From DAOVRD01 sp964521715 (GTDB taxonomy: Bacteria > Planctomycetota > Brocadiia > SM23-32), in NCBI GenBank assembly GCA_964521715.1, contig CAZFSS010000002.1, positions 1-64,000 of the forward strand: 64,000 nucleotides of DNA, read 5' to 3'. How positions within the stretch are numbered: the first letter of the stretch is position 1; every line of letters starts with the position of its first letter. Shown here piece after piece: positions 8,521 through 15,754 of this stretch. The translations under genes and the position numbers were made by a program. Below the pieces are notes generated by a model. That model was not told the origin of the DNA, did not search any database, and saw nothing but the letters and a program-made list of their open reading frames with translations.

Positions 8521-9651
8521 CTAGCGTCGCCGATCCTCCCAGCCCGGCTCAAACAGGCGGATGAACTTGTCCTCGCCGTATGGGTGCCGAGCGGCCTGCT
8601 GCTCGTCGAGCTCGACGCCGATCCCGGGCGCGTCGGAGGGTTCGATGTAGCCGTCCCTTACGGCAGGCACTCCCCGGAAGACCTCGCGCGCCCAGGGCAC
8701 CAGGAAGTCGTCGAAGCACTCCTGGATCATGAAGTTCGGCATGGCGGCGTGCAGATGCGCGTTCAGCGCCGTGTTGAGCGGGCTCTGGGCCTGGTGACAG
8801 GCGACGACGGCGCCGTGGGCCTGGGCCAGCGCTGCGACCCGCATCGCGCCGCCCACCCCGCCGCAGCGCAGCGGCTCGGGCTGCACGATGGAGACCGTCC
8901 GGGGGGCCAGCAGGTCGGCAAACTCGCTCAGGTAGCTCAGGCGCTCGCCGCTGGCGACGGGCACCGGAATGGCCCGGGCCACTTCAGCAGTGGCCCTGAC
9001 GTCCTGCGAGTTGACGGGCGTTTCGAACCACGCGGGCCGGAACTCCGCCAGCGCGCGGCCCAGGCGTATGGCCGTGCCGGCCGTGAACCGGTCGTGCCCC
9101 TCGATAAGGATGTCCACCTCGTCGCCGACGGCCTGCCGCACCGCTTCGACCAGGGAGAGCGACAGCTTCTCCTCCGCGGGGTCCAGGTTCAGGTAGGCCG
9201 CGCCGAAGGGGTCGAACTTCAGCGCGGTGTAGCCCATCTCCTTGACCCGGAGCGCTTGCTCCGCGAACGCCGACGGGTCGCGCGGGCACTTGTACCATCC
9301 GTTCGCGTAGACCCGGAGCCGTTCGCGCAGCCTCCCGCCCAGCAGCCGCCACAGCGGGGCGCCCAGGCTCTTGCCCAGGATGTCCCAGCACGCGATCTCG
9401 ATGCCGCACGCCGCGACCGTATTGCGGAGGAAGAGCCCCTTGAAGATCTCCTCGTAGACGCGCAGGGGCTCGCGCGGGTCCATGCCGACGACGAAGCGGC
9501 TGAGCTCCCTGACCTGGGCGGCCTGGGGCTGCGCGGTCAGGGACGTGGCCTCTCCGAGCCCGCAGATGGCCTCGTCCGTCTCGACGCGGACGATGACCCA
9601 GTTCTTCCACGGATTGCCGATGATGAAGGAGCTGATGCCCGTTATCTTCAC
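8521..9651 (-). CDS. Enolase-superfamily sugar-acid dehydratase
   Basis: A 376-residue member of the mandelate racemase/muconate lactonizing group, which dehydrate acid sugars to 2-keto-3-deoxy acids using Mg2+. Visible features are an N-terminal capping domain, a KFDPFG segment with the likely catalytic lysine, carboxylate metal ligands in ILIEGHD, WFETPV and ASGERL, and a CHQAQSP histidine. I start at a GTG (9651) because an AGGAGG site lies five bases upstream and the product then begins like other family members. Its neighbours, a KDG-type kinase and aldolase, support a role in hexonate breakdown. It differs clearly from the galactonate dehydratase at 13.6 kb. Confidence 0.85.
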   Translation of the reverse strand: MKITGISSFIIGNPWKNWVIVRVETDEAICGLGEATSLTAQPQAAQVRELSRFVVGMDPREPLRVYEEIFKGLFLRNTVAACGIEIACWDILGKSLGAPLWRLLGGRLRERLRVYANGWYKCPRDPSAFAEQALRVKEMGYTALKFDPFGAAYLNLDPAEEKLSLSLVEAVRQAVGDEVDILIEGHDRFTAGTAIRLGRALAEFRPAWFETPVNSQDVRATAEVARAIPVPVASGERLSYLSEFADLLAPRTVSIVQPEPLRCGGVGGAMRVAALAQAHGAVVACHQAQSPLNTALNAHLHAAMPNFMIQECFDDFLVPWAREVFRGVPAVRDGYIEPSDAPGIGVELDEQQAARHPYGEDKFIRLFEPGWEDRRR

Positions 9652-9753
9652 GCCGTCCTCCTGTCGGGTCCGGGGAGCAGGGCGCATTGAGACTCAGGCG
9701 TCCGCGGGCCCATGGGCGTCGCTCAAGCGCCGACGCCCTCCCGATGTGGCGGC

Positions 9754-10845
9754 TCAGCGGACGACGCGCCCCGCGCCGGAGCCCTTCATGAGCGCTTCCA
9801 CCTCAGCGCGGCTGGAGAAGTTGAAGTCACCCGGTATAGAGTGGGCCAGGCACGAGGCCGCCGCCGCGAACGAGGCGGCCGTCTCCAGGTCCGACAGCTC
9901 GGGCGTGGTGAGCGCGCAGATCAGGGCCGCCGCGAAGGCATCCCCCGCCCCCACGCGGTCCACGATGTTGCGGATCTGGTAGGGCTCGTAGCGCCCCTCG
10001 GCGCTGGGCGCGAAGAGGGCCGCGTCGGCGCGTGCGTCATACAGCATGACGCCCCAGTTGTTGTGCGACGCAGAGATGCTTTCCCGCAAGGTGATGCCGA
10101 CCTTCGTGACGTTGCCGAACTGGGCGGTGATCTGCCGGGCCACGTCGGGGTAGCGGTCAACGGCGAGCTTGCCGGCCTCCACGTCGGTCTCTTCTGCTCT
10201 GATGGAGAGCACGTTCGCCGCATCTTCCTCGTTGGCGATCGCCAGGTCGGCGTGCCGGAGCATTTCCCTCATCGTGCGTTCCGCCAGCTCGCGGGGTGGC
10301 GTGCCGGGCTCCCATCGCCAGAGCTTCTTGCGGAAGTTCAGGTCGCAGGAGACCGTCAGGCCCCGCCCCTTCGCCTGCCTGACGGCGGCCAGCGCCGCGC
10401 CCGCCGCGCACTCGGAGATGGCCGGCGTGATGCCGCTGACGTGGAACCAGTCCGCGCCCGCGAAGATCTCTTCCCACGGATAAGCATCGGCCGGCGTCCG
10501 GGAGATGGAGGATGCCTCCCGGTCGTAGATGACCTGGCTCGGGCGCTGGTTCGCGCCGGTCTCCAGGAAGTAGAGGCCCAGGCGGCCCTCGTCCGTGCGG
10601 AGCACGTGCGACGTGTCGACGCCGATGTTGCGCAGCGTGCCCACGCAGGCGTCCGCCATGGCGTGGCCGGGCAGCGCCGTGACGAACGACGCCTGGCCGC
10701 CCAGCAGGACGAACGAGACGGCCACGTTGGCCTCCGAGCCTGCGAACGTCACGTCCATCTGCCCCGGCAGGGCCTGGCGCAGCCTCAAGAGGCCCGGCGG
10801 CGCCAGCCTGCCCATGATCTCACCGAACGTAACCAGCTTGCCCAT
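9754..10845 (-). CDS. kdgK: 2-keto-3-deoxy sugar-acid kinase (PfkB family)
   Basis: A 363-residue ribokinase/PfkB family kinase, expected to phosphorylate 2-keto-3-deoxygluconate or its galacto epimer with ATP. The N-terminal GEIMGRLAPPG and GSEANVAV segments match substrate-binding motifs of KDG kinases, and the C-terminal DRVGAGDAFAA carries the family catalytic Asp and anion hole. The ATG at 10845 is preferred over upstream codons that would add an unrelated basic stretch. It lies between the aldolase (upstream) and the dehydratase (downstream), so three successive pathway steps are encoded together. Gluco or galacto specificity is not decided by sequence. Confidence 0.88.
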   Translation of the reverse strand: MGKLVTFGEIMGRLAPPGLLRLRQALPGQMDVTFAGSEANVAVSFVLLGGQASFVTALPGHAMADACVGTLRNIGVDTSHVLRTDEGRLGLYFLETGANQRPSQVIYDREASSISRTPADAYPWEEIFAGADWFHVSGITPAISECAAGAALAAVRQAKGRGLTVSCDLNFRKKLWRWEPGTPPRELAERTMREMLRHADLAIANEEDAANVLSIRAEETDVEAGKLAVDRYPDVARQITAQFGNVTKVGITLRESISASHNNWGVMLYDARADAALFAPSAEGRYEPYQIRNIVDRVGAGDAFAAALICALTTPELSDLETAASFAAAASCLAHSIPGDFNFSSRAEVEALMKGSGAGRVVR

Positions 10846-10918
10846 GGAGACAACACCTTTCCGAAAATCCAAGCAGAAGAGGCGCCGGCAGCGGCATTGC
10901 CGGCGGAGCAATGCGCGC

Positions 10919-11575
10919 TCAGCCCGATTCCCTCGCGTCGGCGGCCAGTTTGCTGGCCTGCCGCGCGGTCTCCGCGATGCCGGGCCAGTCCCGCTCGCGT
11001 ATCTTCTCCTTGCCCGCGATCCAGGAGCCGCCCACAGCCAGGATGAGGGGGTCTTTCAGATAGGCGACCATGTTCTTCGCGTCGATCCCGCCCAGGGGCA
11101 TGAAACAGAGCCCCAGGTGCGCGTAGGGCGCCGCCATGCTCTTCAGGTAGGGCAGCCCGCCGATGGGCTCCGCCGGGAAGAACTTGAGCACGCGGCAGCC
11201 CAGCTCGACCGCCAGTTCGACGTCCGACGGAGTGGCCACGCCCGGGGCGAACGGCAGCCTGGCCTCGCGGGCGGCCTCGATGACGCGCGGGTTGGTGCCC
11301 GGCGCGACGCCGAACGCCGCGCCCGCCTTCTTCACCTGCTTCACCTGCTCGGGCGTCAGGATGGTCCCCACCCCCGCCAGCATCTCGGGCACCTGGTCCA
11401 CGACCGCCTTCAGCGCCTCGACCGCCGCGGGCGTGCGCAGCGTCAGCTCCATCGCGTCGATGCCGCCCTCCAACAGCGCACGGGCCAGGGGCACGGCGTC
11501 CTCCGGTCGCTCCACCGTCAGGACGGCCACGGCGCCGCAGTCACGAATCCTGGCCGTCAACTCTTCATCGAACAT
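10919..11575 (-). CDS. eda: 2-keto-3-deoxy-6-phosphogluconate/galactonate aldolase
   Basis: A 218-residue class I aldolase of the KDPG/KHG family, cleaving 2-keto-3-deoxy-6-phospho-hexonates to pyruvate and glyceraldehyde 3-phosphate. Typical landmarks are AMELTLRTP (active-site Glu), GVGTILTPEQ, and VLKFFPAEPIGG with the Schiff-base lysine, then FMPLGGID. Length fits the family. A GAGGAGGGC ribosome site precedes the ATG. It belongs to the leftward operon with the lactonase, kinase, dehydratase and GH9 enzyme. Phosphogluconate and phosphogalactonate aldolases (Eda, DgoA) are hard to tell apart from sequence. Confidence 0.92.
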   Translation of the reverse strand: MFDEELTARIRDCGAVAVLTVERPEDAVPLARALLEGGIDAMELTLRTPAAVEALKAVVDQVPEMLAGVGTILTPEQVKQVKKAGAAFGVAPGTNPRVIEAAREARLPFAPGVATPSDVELAVELGCRVLKFFPAEPIGGLPYLKSMAAPYAHLGLCFMPLGGIDAKNMVAYLKDPLILAVGGSWIAGKEKIRERDWPGIAETARQASKLAADARESG

Positions 11576-11611
11576 CGCTCGTCGCCCTCCTCAGCAAACG
11601 TGCCGCCGCGG

Positions 11612-12469
11612 CTAGAGCCCGATCCGAGACCGGAACTCCGGCACGCCCCGCACCCCGGCGTCGAGGCGGAAGAGCGCCCCGGCGCCGGCTCCCTCCTGTT
11701 CCTTCTTGTCGCCGCCGGCCGTCGTGACGTACATGTCCGCGTAGTCCTCCCCGCCGAAGATCACGCTGGAGACCTTCCTGGCCGGGAAGTGGACGCGACG
11801 TTCCTCCGTGCCGTCCGGCGCGTAGCGGACGAGGCAGCCGCCGTCCCAGCGCGCCGACCAGACGAAGCCGTCGGCGTCCACCGTCATGCCGTCGGGCACG
11901 CCTTCGCCTTCGGGCGTTCGGACGAACAGCCGCCGGTTCGCGATCACTCCGCTCTCCCCGTCGTAGTCGAACAGGTAGATCTCACGCGCCCGCGAATCCG
12001 TGTGGTACATCCGCCTCCGGTCCGGCGTGAAGCCCATGCCGTTGCTGCACCCGACGCCCTCGAGCACCACGGTCAGCGTGCCGTCCGTATCGAGGCGGTA
12101 CAGCCTTCCGGGACGTTCCCGGGTGGGCATGGTGCCGCAGAAGACCCGGCCGGCCGGGTCGGCGATGACGTCGTTGAAGCGGCTGGCGCGCTCGTCGGGG
12201 ATCTCCTGGAGCACGTAGTCGAGGTCCCCGTCCCGCCAGACGGCGACGGCGCCTCTCGCCATGAAGAGGAGCAACGCGCCGTCTTGCTGGATCGTGAAGC
12301 CGCCGACGACCTCGCCGGAGTAGAACTGCTCGTGGGCGCCGGTCGACGGGTCGTAGCGGAACATGCGCCCCGCCGGGATGTCGACCCAGTACACCCTCTG
12401 CTCATCCGGGTGCCACAGCGGCCCCTCGCCCGTCACGCAGGCGTAGTCGGCGACGATCTCTGGTTTCAT
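11612..12469 (-). CDS. SMP-30/gluconolactonase family lactonase
   Basis: A 285-residue six-bladed beta-propeller of the SMP-30/gluconolactonase/LRE family, which hydrolyse sugar lactones to free acids with a divalent metal. The N-terminal GEGPLWHPDEQ holds the first metal-binding Glu. Later features are NDVIADPAGRVFCGTM, with the Asn ligand, and SNGMGFTPDRRRMYHTDS with the catalytic Asp region. It is the first gene of the leftward operon with a GAGGG ribosome site. In an oxidative De Ley-Doudoroff type route, a dehydrogenase makes the lactone, this enzyme opens it, and the dehydratase, kinase and aldolase follow. Confidence 0.9.
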   Translation of the reverse strand: MKPEIVADYACVTGEGPLWHPDEQRVYWVDIPAGRMFRYDPSTGAHEQFYSGEVVGGFTIQQDGALLLFMARGAVAVWRDGDLDYVLQEIPDERASRFNDVIADPAGRVFCGTMPTRERPGRLYRLDTDGTLTVVLEGVGCSNGMGFTPDRRRMYHTDSRAREIYLFDYDGESGVIANRRLFVRTPEGEGVPDGMTVDADGFVWSARWDGGCLVRYAPDGTEERRVHFPARKVSSVIFGGEDYADMYVTTAGGDKKEQEGAGAGALFRLDAGVRGVPEFRSRIGL

Positions 12470-12519
12470 CTGGTGCCCTCAAGCCGAGCCGGTCGGGCGG
12501 GCTAATCTCCTGAGCGCGC

Positions 12520-12548
12520 AAGTTACCGCACATCTCATCCGGCTGCAA
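12520..12548 (-). promoter_or_regulatory. Promoter of the leftward sugar-acid operon
   Basis: TTGCAG (12543-12548), a 17-base spacer and TAACTT (12520-12525) read leftward about 50 bases before the lactonase start. It is back to back with the rightward promoter at 12570. Confidence 0.5.
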
Positions 12549-12569
12549 GCGAGCGCGGGGTTCCCCTAC

Positions 12570-12598
12570 TTGCCGTCGACAGGGGCGGCTGGTATAAG
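12570..12598 (+). promoter_or_regulatory. Promoter upstream of the structured RNA candidate
   Basis: TTGCCG (12570-12575), exactly 17 bases, then TATAAG (12593-12598). Transcription would start at about 12604-12606, which coincides with the first base of the long inverted repeat that follows. Confidence 0.6.
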
Positions 12599-12603
12599 GC
12601 GCT

Positions 12604-12757
12604 GTTGCAGAACCCGCTCCGTCGGCCCGAGGCCGAGCGAGAGGGCCGAGGGCAAGGAGGCCGAAGTAGGCGATGCAGCGGCAGAGCATCGCCGATGCAG
12701 GCCGACACAGATCATCGGCGCTCACAGCCGGCCGAAGCCAGGATGGGGTCCTGCAAC
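12604..12757 (+). ncRNA. Candidate structured RNA, family unknown
   Basis: The 154 bases begin with GTTGCAG (12604-12610) and end with its exact complement CTGCAAC (12751-12757). Inside these, ACCC (12612-12615) pairs with GGGT (12746-12749) across one A/C mismatch, giving an 11-bp closing stem. A 6-bp hairpin lies at 12622-12636 (TCGGCC, loop CGA, GGCCGA). An 8-bp hairpin lies at 12669-12693 (GGCGATGC, 9-nt loop, GCATCGCC). A further pair, 12690-12697 with 12713-12720, overlaps that hairpin and would compete with it. A promoter points to its 5' end. It lies 63 bases before the SDR start. It could be a free small RNA (6S-like in size and shape), an mRNA leader, or a palindromic genomic repeat. 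It matches no RNA family I can recall. Confidence 0.5.
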
Positions 12758-12820
12758 AGCGCCGAGGGACGCGCACCCAACAGCGGCTCCTCTACGATGC
12801 AGGGACGGGGAACGAAGGGC

Positions 12821-13603
12821 ATGGGCGAGCGGTTCAAGGGCAAGGCGGCGATCGTTACGGGCTCCTCTTCGGGGATCGGGAAAGCGACGGCTCTCCGAAT
12901 GGCGCGCGAGGGCGCGGCGGTCTGCGTCGTGGCGGACGTTAACGTTGCCGGCGGCGAGGCCACGGCCGAAGAGATCCGAAGTTCGGGGGGGAGCGCCGTC
13001 TTCGTCCAGGCCGACGTGTCCTCAGGCGCAGACTGCCGCCGCGTCGTGGAGGCGGCGGTCGAGGCCCTCGGCGGCGTGGACGTGCTGGTCAACAACGCCG
13101 GCATCACGCGGCGAAGCGCCCTGCAGGAGATGGACGAGGAGTTCTGGGACAAGGTGCTCGACACCAACCTGAAGAGTGCCTACATGATGAGCCGGTTCGC
13201 GGCCGACGAGATACTCAAGCGCGGCTGCGGCAGCATAGTGAACGTTTCCTCCGTGCACGCGGAGCAGACGCATCCGCACTTCGCCGCGTACGCCGCGTCG
13301 AAGGCGGGGCTGTGCGGGCTGACGCGCGCGCTGGCCCTCGAGCTCGGCCCGCGCGGCGTGCGCGTCAACTGCATCCTGCCCGGCACGATCGACGTGACCC
13401 TCTACCCTCGCAAGGATCGGCCCGTCGACAGGGAAGCCTGGCGCCCGCGCGGTAATCCCGCGCAGGTCATGGGCAGGCTCGGCTCGCCCGACGAGATCGC
13501 GGCGGCCATCTGCTTCCTGGCATCGGTTGAGGCCGGCTTCATCAACGGCGCCACGCTTGTCGCCGACGGCGGCATCCTGTGCAGCCTGGGAGACAGCCTG
13601 TGA
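12821..13603 (+). CDS. Short-chain dehydrogenase/reductase (probable sugar dehydrogenase)
   Basis: A 260-residue classical SDR. It has the TGSSSGIG cofactor motif near residue 13, NNAGI, the catalytic Ser in VNVSSVHAE, and YAASK with the catalytic Tyr and Lys. A GPRGVRVNCILPG stretch and a C-terminal FINGATLVADGG complete the fold. I start at 12821 after GAAGG; the frame is open further upstream but crosses the structured element and loses protein-like character. Its stop overlaps the galactonate dehydratase start by GTGA, so both are translated together. Oxidation of an aldose to its lactone, or of a related polyol, is the likely role, inferred from this coupling. Confidence 0.85.
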   Translation: MGERFKGKAAIVTGSSSGIGKATALRMAREGAAVCVVADVNVAGGEATAEEIRSSGGSAVFVQADVSSGADCRRVVEAAVEALGGVDVLVNNAGITRRSALQEMDEEFWDKVLDTNLKSAYMMSRFAADEILKRGCGSIVNVSSVHAEQTHPHFAAYAASKAGLCGLTRALALELGPRGVRVNCILPGTIDVTLYPRKDRPVDREAWRPRGNPAQVMGRLGSPDEIAAAICFLASVEAGFINGATLVADGGILCSLGDSL

Positions 13604-14715
13604 AGATAACGAAGCTGGAGACGTTCTTCGTCCGCCCCCGCTGGGTGTTCCTGAAGGTGCACACGGACGAAGGGGTAACCGGCTGGGGCGAACCCGTCGT
13701 CGAAGGCTGGTCGCGCACGGTCGCGGCGGCCGTGCACGAGATGGGCCGATACCTGATCGGACAGGACCCGCGCCGGATCGAGCACCACTGGCAGGCTATC
13801 TACCGCGGCGGCTTCTATCGCGGGGGGCCCGTGCTGGCCAGCGCCCTGAGCGGCATCGAACAGGCAATGTGGGACATCACGGGCAAGTGTCTGAACGCCC
13901 CCGTGCACCAGTTGCTCGGCGGCGCCGTCCGGGACAGGATCCGGGTCTACGCGCACGTCGGCGGCGAGAGCCTAGACGCCTGCGCGCAGAGCGGACGCAC
14001 CAGGAGGGCCGAAGGCTTCACCGCCGTCAAGACAAGCCCCTTCGGCGCCGCCCGGTTCGTCGAGAACGTGGCGTTCGTAGACGAGTGCGTCGCCCGGGTG
14101 GCCGCCCTGCGCGAAGCCGTGGGCGACCGCGTGGACATCGGCATCGACTTCCACGGGCGAGTGGGGCCGGCAATGGCTGTGCAGCTCATCAAAGAGCTCG
14201 AAACGTTCCGCCCCATGTTCGTCGAGGAGCCCTGCCTGCCGGAGAACGTGGACGCCATGGCCCGGATCGCGCGCAGCACCGCCGTGCCCATCGCAACGGG
14301 GGAACGCCTCTTCACGAAGTGGGCCTTCCGGGAGGTGCTGGAGAAGCAGGCGGCCTCCATCCTGCAACCGGACCTCTCCCACGCAGGCGGCATCCTGGAG
14401 GTCCGCAAGATCGCCGCCATGGCCGAAGCCTACTACGCGGCCGTCGCGCCCCACTGCCCCCTCGGCCCCATTGCGCTGGCAGCGTCCCTGCAGCTCGACG
14501 CCTGCACGCCCAACTTCCTCTGCCAGGAGCAGGTCTGCCTGGGCGAAGGCTATCTGAAGGAGCCCTTCGTCGTGAAGGACGGCTACGTGGCCGTGCCGAC
14601 GCGCCCGGGGCTCGGGATCGAGGTGGACGAGGAGGCCCTCGCGGGCCAGCTCTACGACGGATCGTGGGAGACGCCGCGCCTCTGGCACGAGGACGGCTCG
14701 GTCGCCGACTGGTGA
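13600..14715 (+). CDS. dgoD: D-galactonate dehydratase
   Basis: A 371-residue enolase-superfamily enzyme that converts D-galactonate to 2-keto-3-deoxygalactonate. It follows the DgoD pattern almost throughout: PRWVFLKVHTDEG at the N terminus, YRGGFYRGGPVL, IDFHGR with metal ligand Asp and the nearby His, FVEEPC and ATGERLF carboxylates, APHCPLGPIALAA with the catalytic His, and a WHEDGSVADW C terminus. The GTG start overlaps the SDR stop (GTGA). The kinase, aldolase and lactonase for the following steps are on the opposite side of the diverging promoters, so the two arms together make a near-complete route. Confidence 0.92.
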   Translation: MKITKLETFFVRPRWVFLKVHTDEGVTGWGEPVVEGWSRTVAAAVHEMGRYLIGQDPRRIEHHWQAIYRGGFYRGGPVLASALSGIEQAMWDITGKCLNAPVHQLLGGAVRDRIRVYAHVGGESLDACAQSGRTRRAEGFTAVKTSPFGAARFVENVAFVDECVARVAALREAVGDRVDIGIDFHGRVGPAMAVQLIKELETFRPMFVEEPCLPENVDAMARIARSTAVPIATGERLFTKWAFREVLEKQAASILQPDLSHAGGILEVRKIAAMAEAYYAAVAPHCPLGPIALAASLQLDACTPNFLCQEQVCLGEGYLKEPFVVKDGYVAVPTRPGLGIEVDEEALAGQLYDGSWETPRLWHEDGSVADW

Positions 14716-14784
14716 GCGGCCGGTCCCGACTCGTCCCCGGTCTCATCGGACCTCGAGAGCACAGCAGAGGCGCGGGCGGTCGCG

Positions 14785-14813
14785 TTGACAGCCTGCACGG
14801 CCTCACCTAGAAT
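14785..14813 (+). promoter_or_regulatory. Promoter of the formate dehydrogenase/cofactor operon
   Basis: TTGACA (14785-14790), 17 bases and TAGAAT (14808-14813) make one of the best consensus matches in the window. No comparable promoter is seen before the operon ends at 27673. The predicted leader is about 68 nt and holds a 6-bp hairpin (GCGAGC 14840-14845, GCTCGC 14860-14865, 14-nt loop). That is too small for a full Moco riboswitch. Confidence 0.7.
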
Positions 14814-14887
14814 CACAGGGCTCCGGACAGATTCACTCCGCGAGCGCAGGACGAGAACGGCTCGCCAGGTCGAAAGGCATCTAAGCA

Positions 14888-15754
14888 TTGGGCGGCTCGG
14901 CCAGCACACGCTCACAGGGCGCGTCCCGTGATTCGCTCTACCGGCCCGTCGTCTGCACGGTGGAAGCGGTGAGCGACCTAACGCCGAGCGAGAAGCTCTT
15001 CCGGTTGGCGCGGCCGGACGGGACGGGCTTCGGCCACAGGCCCGGCCAGTTCGTGCAGGTCTCCGTATTCGGGTCAGGGGAAGCCCCGATCTCGGTCTCT
15101 TCCTCGCCGACGCGGGGCGACTACCTGGAGCTCGGCGTGCGCAGGGCGGGAAGGCTGACCGGGGCGATGCACGAGTTGGCTCCGGGGGACGCGGTCGGGA
15201 TCCGCGGGCCGTTCGGGACGTGGTTCGACGTAGAGGCGATGCGGGGCAAGGATCTGCTGCTCATCAGCGGCGGAGTGGGCCTGGCCCCCACGCGCTCCCT
15301 GATCCAGTACTGCGAGGACCGCCGCGAGGAGTTCGGCGCCGTAACCGTCCTGTACGGGGCAAGAACGCCGCAGGACATGCTCTTCAAGGACGAGCTGGCG
15401 GCCTGGCAGGGCTCCGACGAGCTCGCCTGCATCTGCACCGTGGACGAAGTCCCCGAGGGCGACGACTGGGACGGCAACGTCGGAGTCGTGACCGGCCTTA
15501 TCCCGCCGCTTGAGATCGATCCGGACAGGACCGTCGCCGTCATCGTCGGGCCGCCCGTCATGTACAGGTTCGTGGTCGTCGAGCTCTATGAGAAGGGCCT
15601 GAGCGACGAGAACGTCATCGTGTCACTGGAAAGACACATGAAGTGCGGCGTCGGCAAGTGCGGCCACTGCGCCATCGAGCACCTGTACTGCTGCCTGGAC
15701 GGGCCCGTGTTCCGACTGGATCAGGTGGCTCACCTGAAAGGAGCGCTGGGGTGA
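14888..15754 (+). CDS. Formate dehydrogenase electron-transfer subunit (sulfhydrogenase gamma-like)
   Basis: A 288-residue flavin- and nicotinamide-binding subunit of the ferredoxin reductase superfamily, like the gamma subunits of sulfhydrogenases and the AsrB family. Residues 20-110 form the FAD domain (RPGQFVQVSVFGSGEAPIS), followed by the NAD(P) domain (LLLISGGVGLAPTRSLI). A C-terminal cysteine cluster (Cys253, 258, 261 and 268/269) should bind [2Fe-2S]. The TTG start at 14888 is uncertain; a GAAAGG site lies about 11 bases upstream. It overlaps fdhA by GTGA. It probably passes electrons between formate oxidation and NAD(P). Confidence 0.85.
   Translation: MGGSASTRSQGASRDSLYRPVVCTVEAVSDLTPSEKLFRLARPDGTGFGHRPGQFVQVSVFGSGEAPISVSSSPTRGDYLELGVRRAGRLTGAMHELAPGDAVGIRGPFGTWFDVEAMRGKDLLLISGGVGLAPTRSLIQYCEDRREEFGAVTVLYGARTPQDMLFKDELAAWQGSDELACICTVDEVPEGDDWDGNVGVVTGLIPPLEIDPDRTVAVIVGPPVMYRFVVVELYEKGLSDENVIVSLERHMKCGVGKCGHCAIEHLYCCLDGPVFRLDQVAHLKGALG

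Noticed and set aside
5641..9690. A 1349-codon open frame on the + strand
   Set aside because: It lies antisense to the GH9 and dehydratase genes. High GC leaves the opposite strand open, and the translation is rich in Arg, Gly and His with no domain pattern.
12604..12757. Integron attC site
   Set aside because: The ends GTTGCAG/CTGCAAC do not fit the GTTRRRY/RYYYAAC core, and no integrase or gene cassettes are nearby.
12605..12820. N-terminal extension of the SDR by 72 codons
   Set aside because: The frame crosses the structured element and its translation is low-complexity. The SDR fold begins at 12821 behind a ribosome site.
14814..14887. Molybdenum cofactor riboswitch in the fdh leader
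   Set aside because: The leader is only about 68 nt with one 6-bp hairpin, far smaller than the known Moco element.
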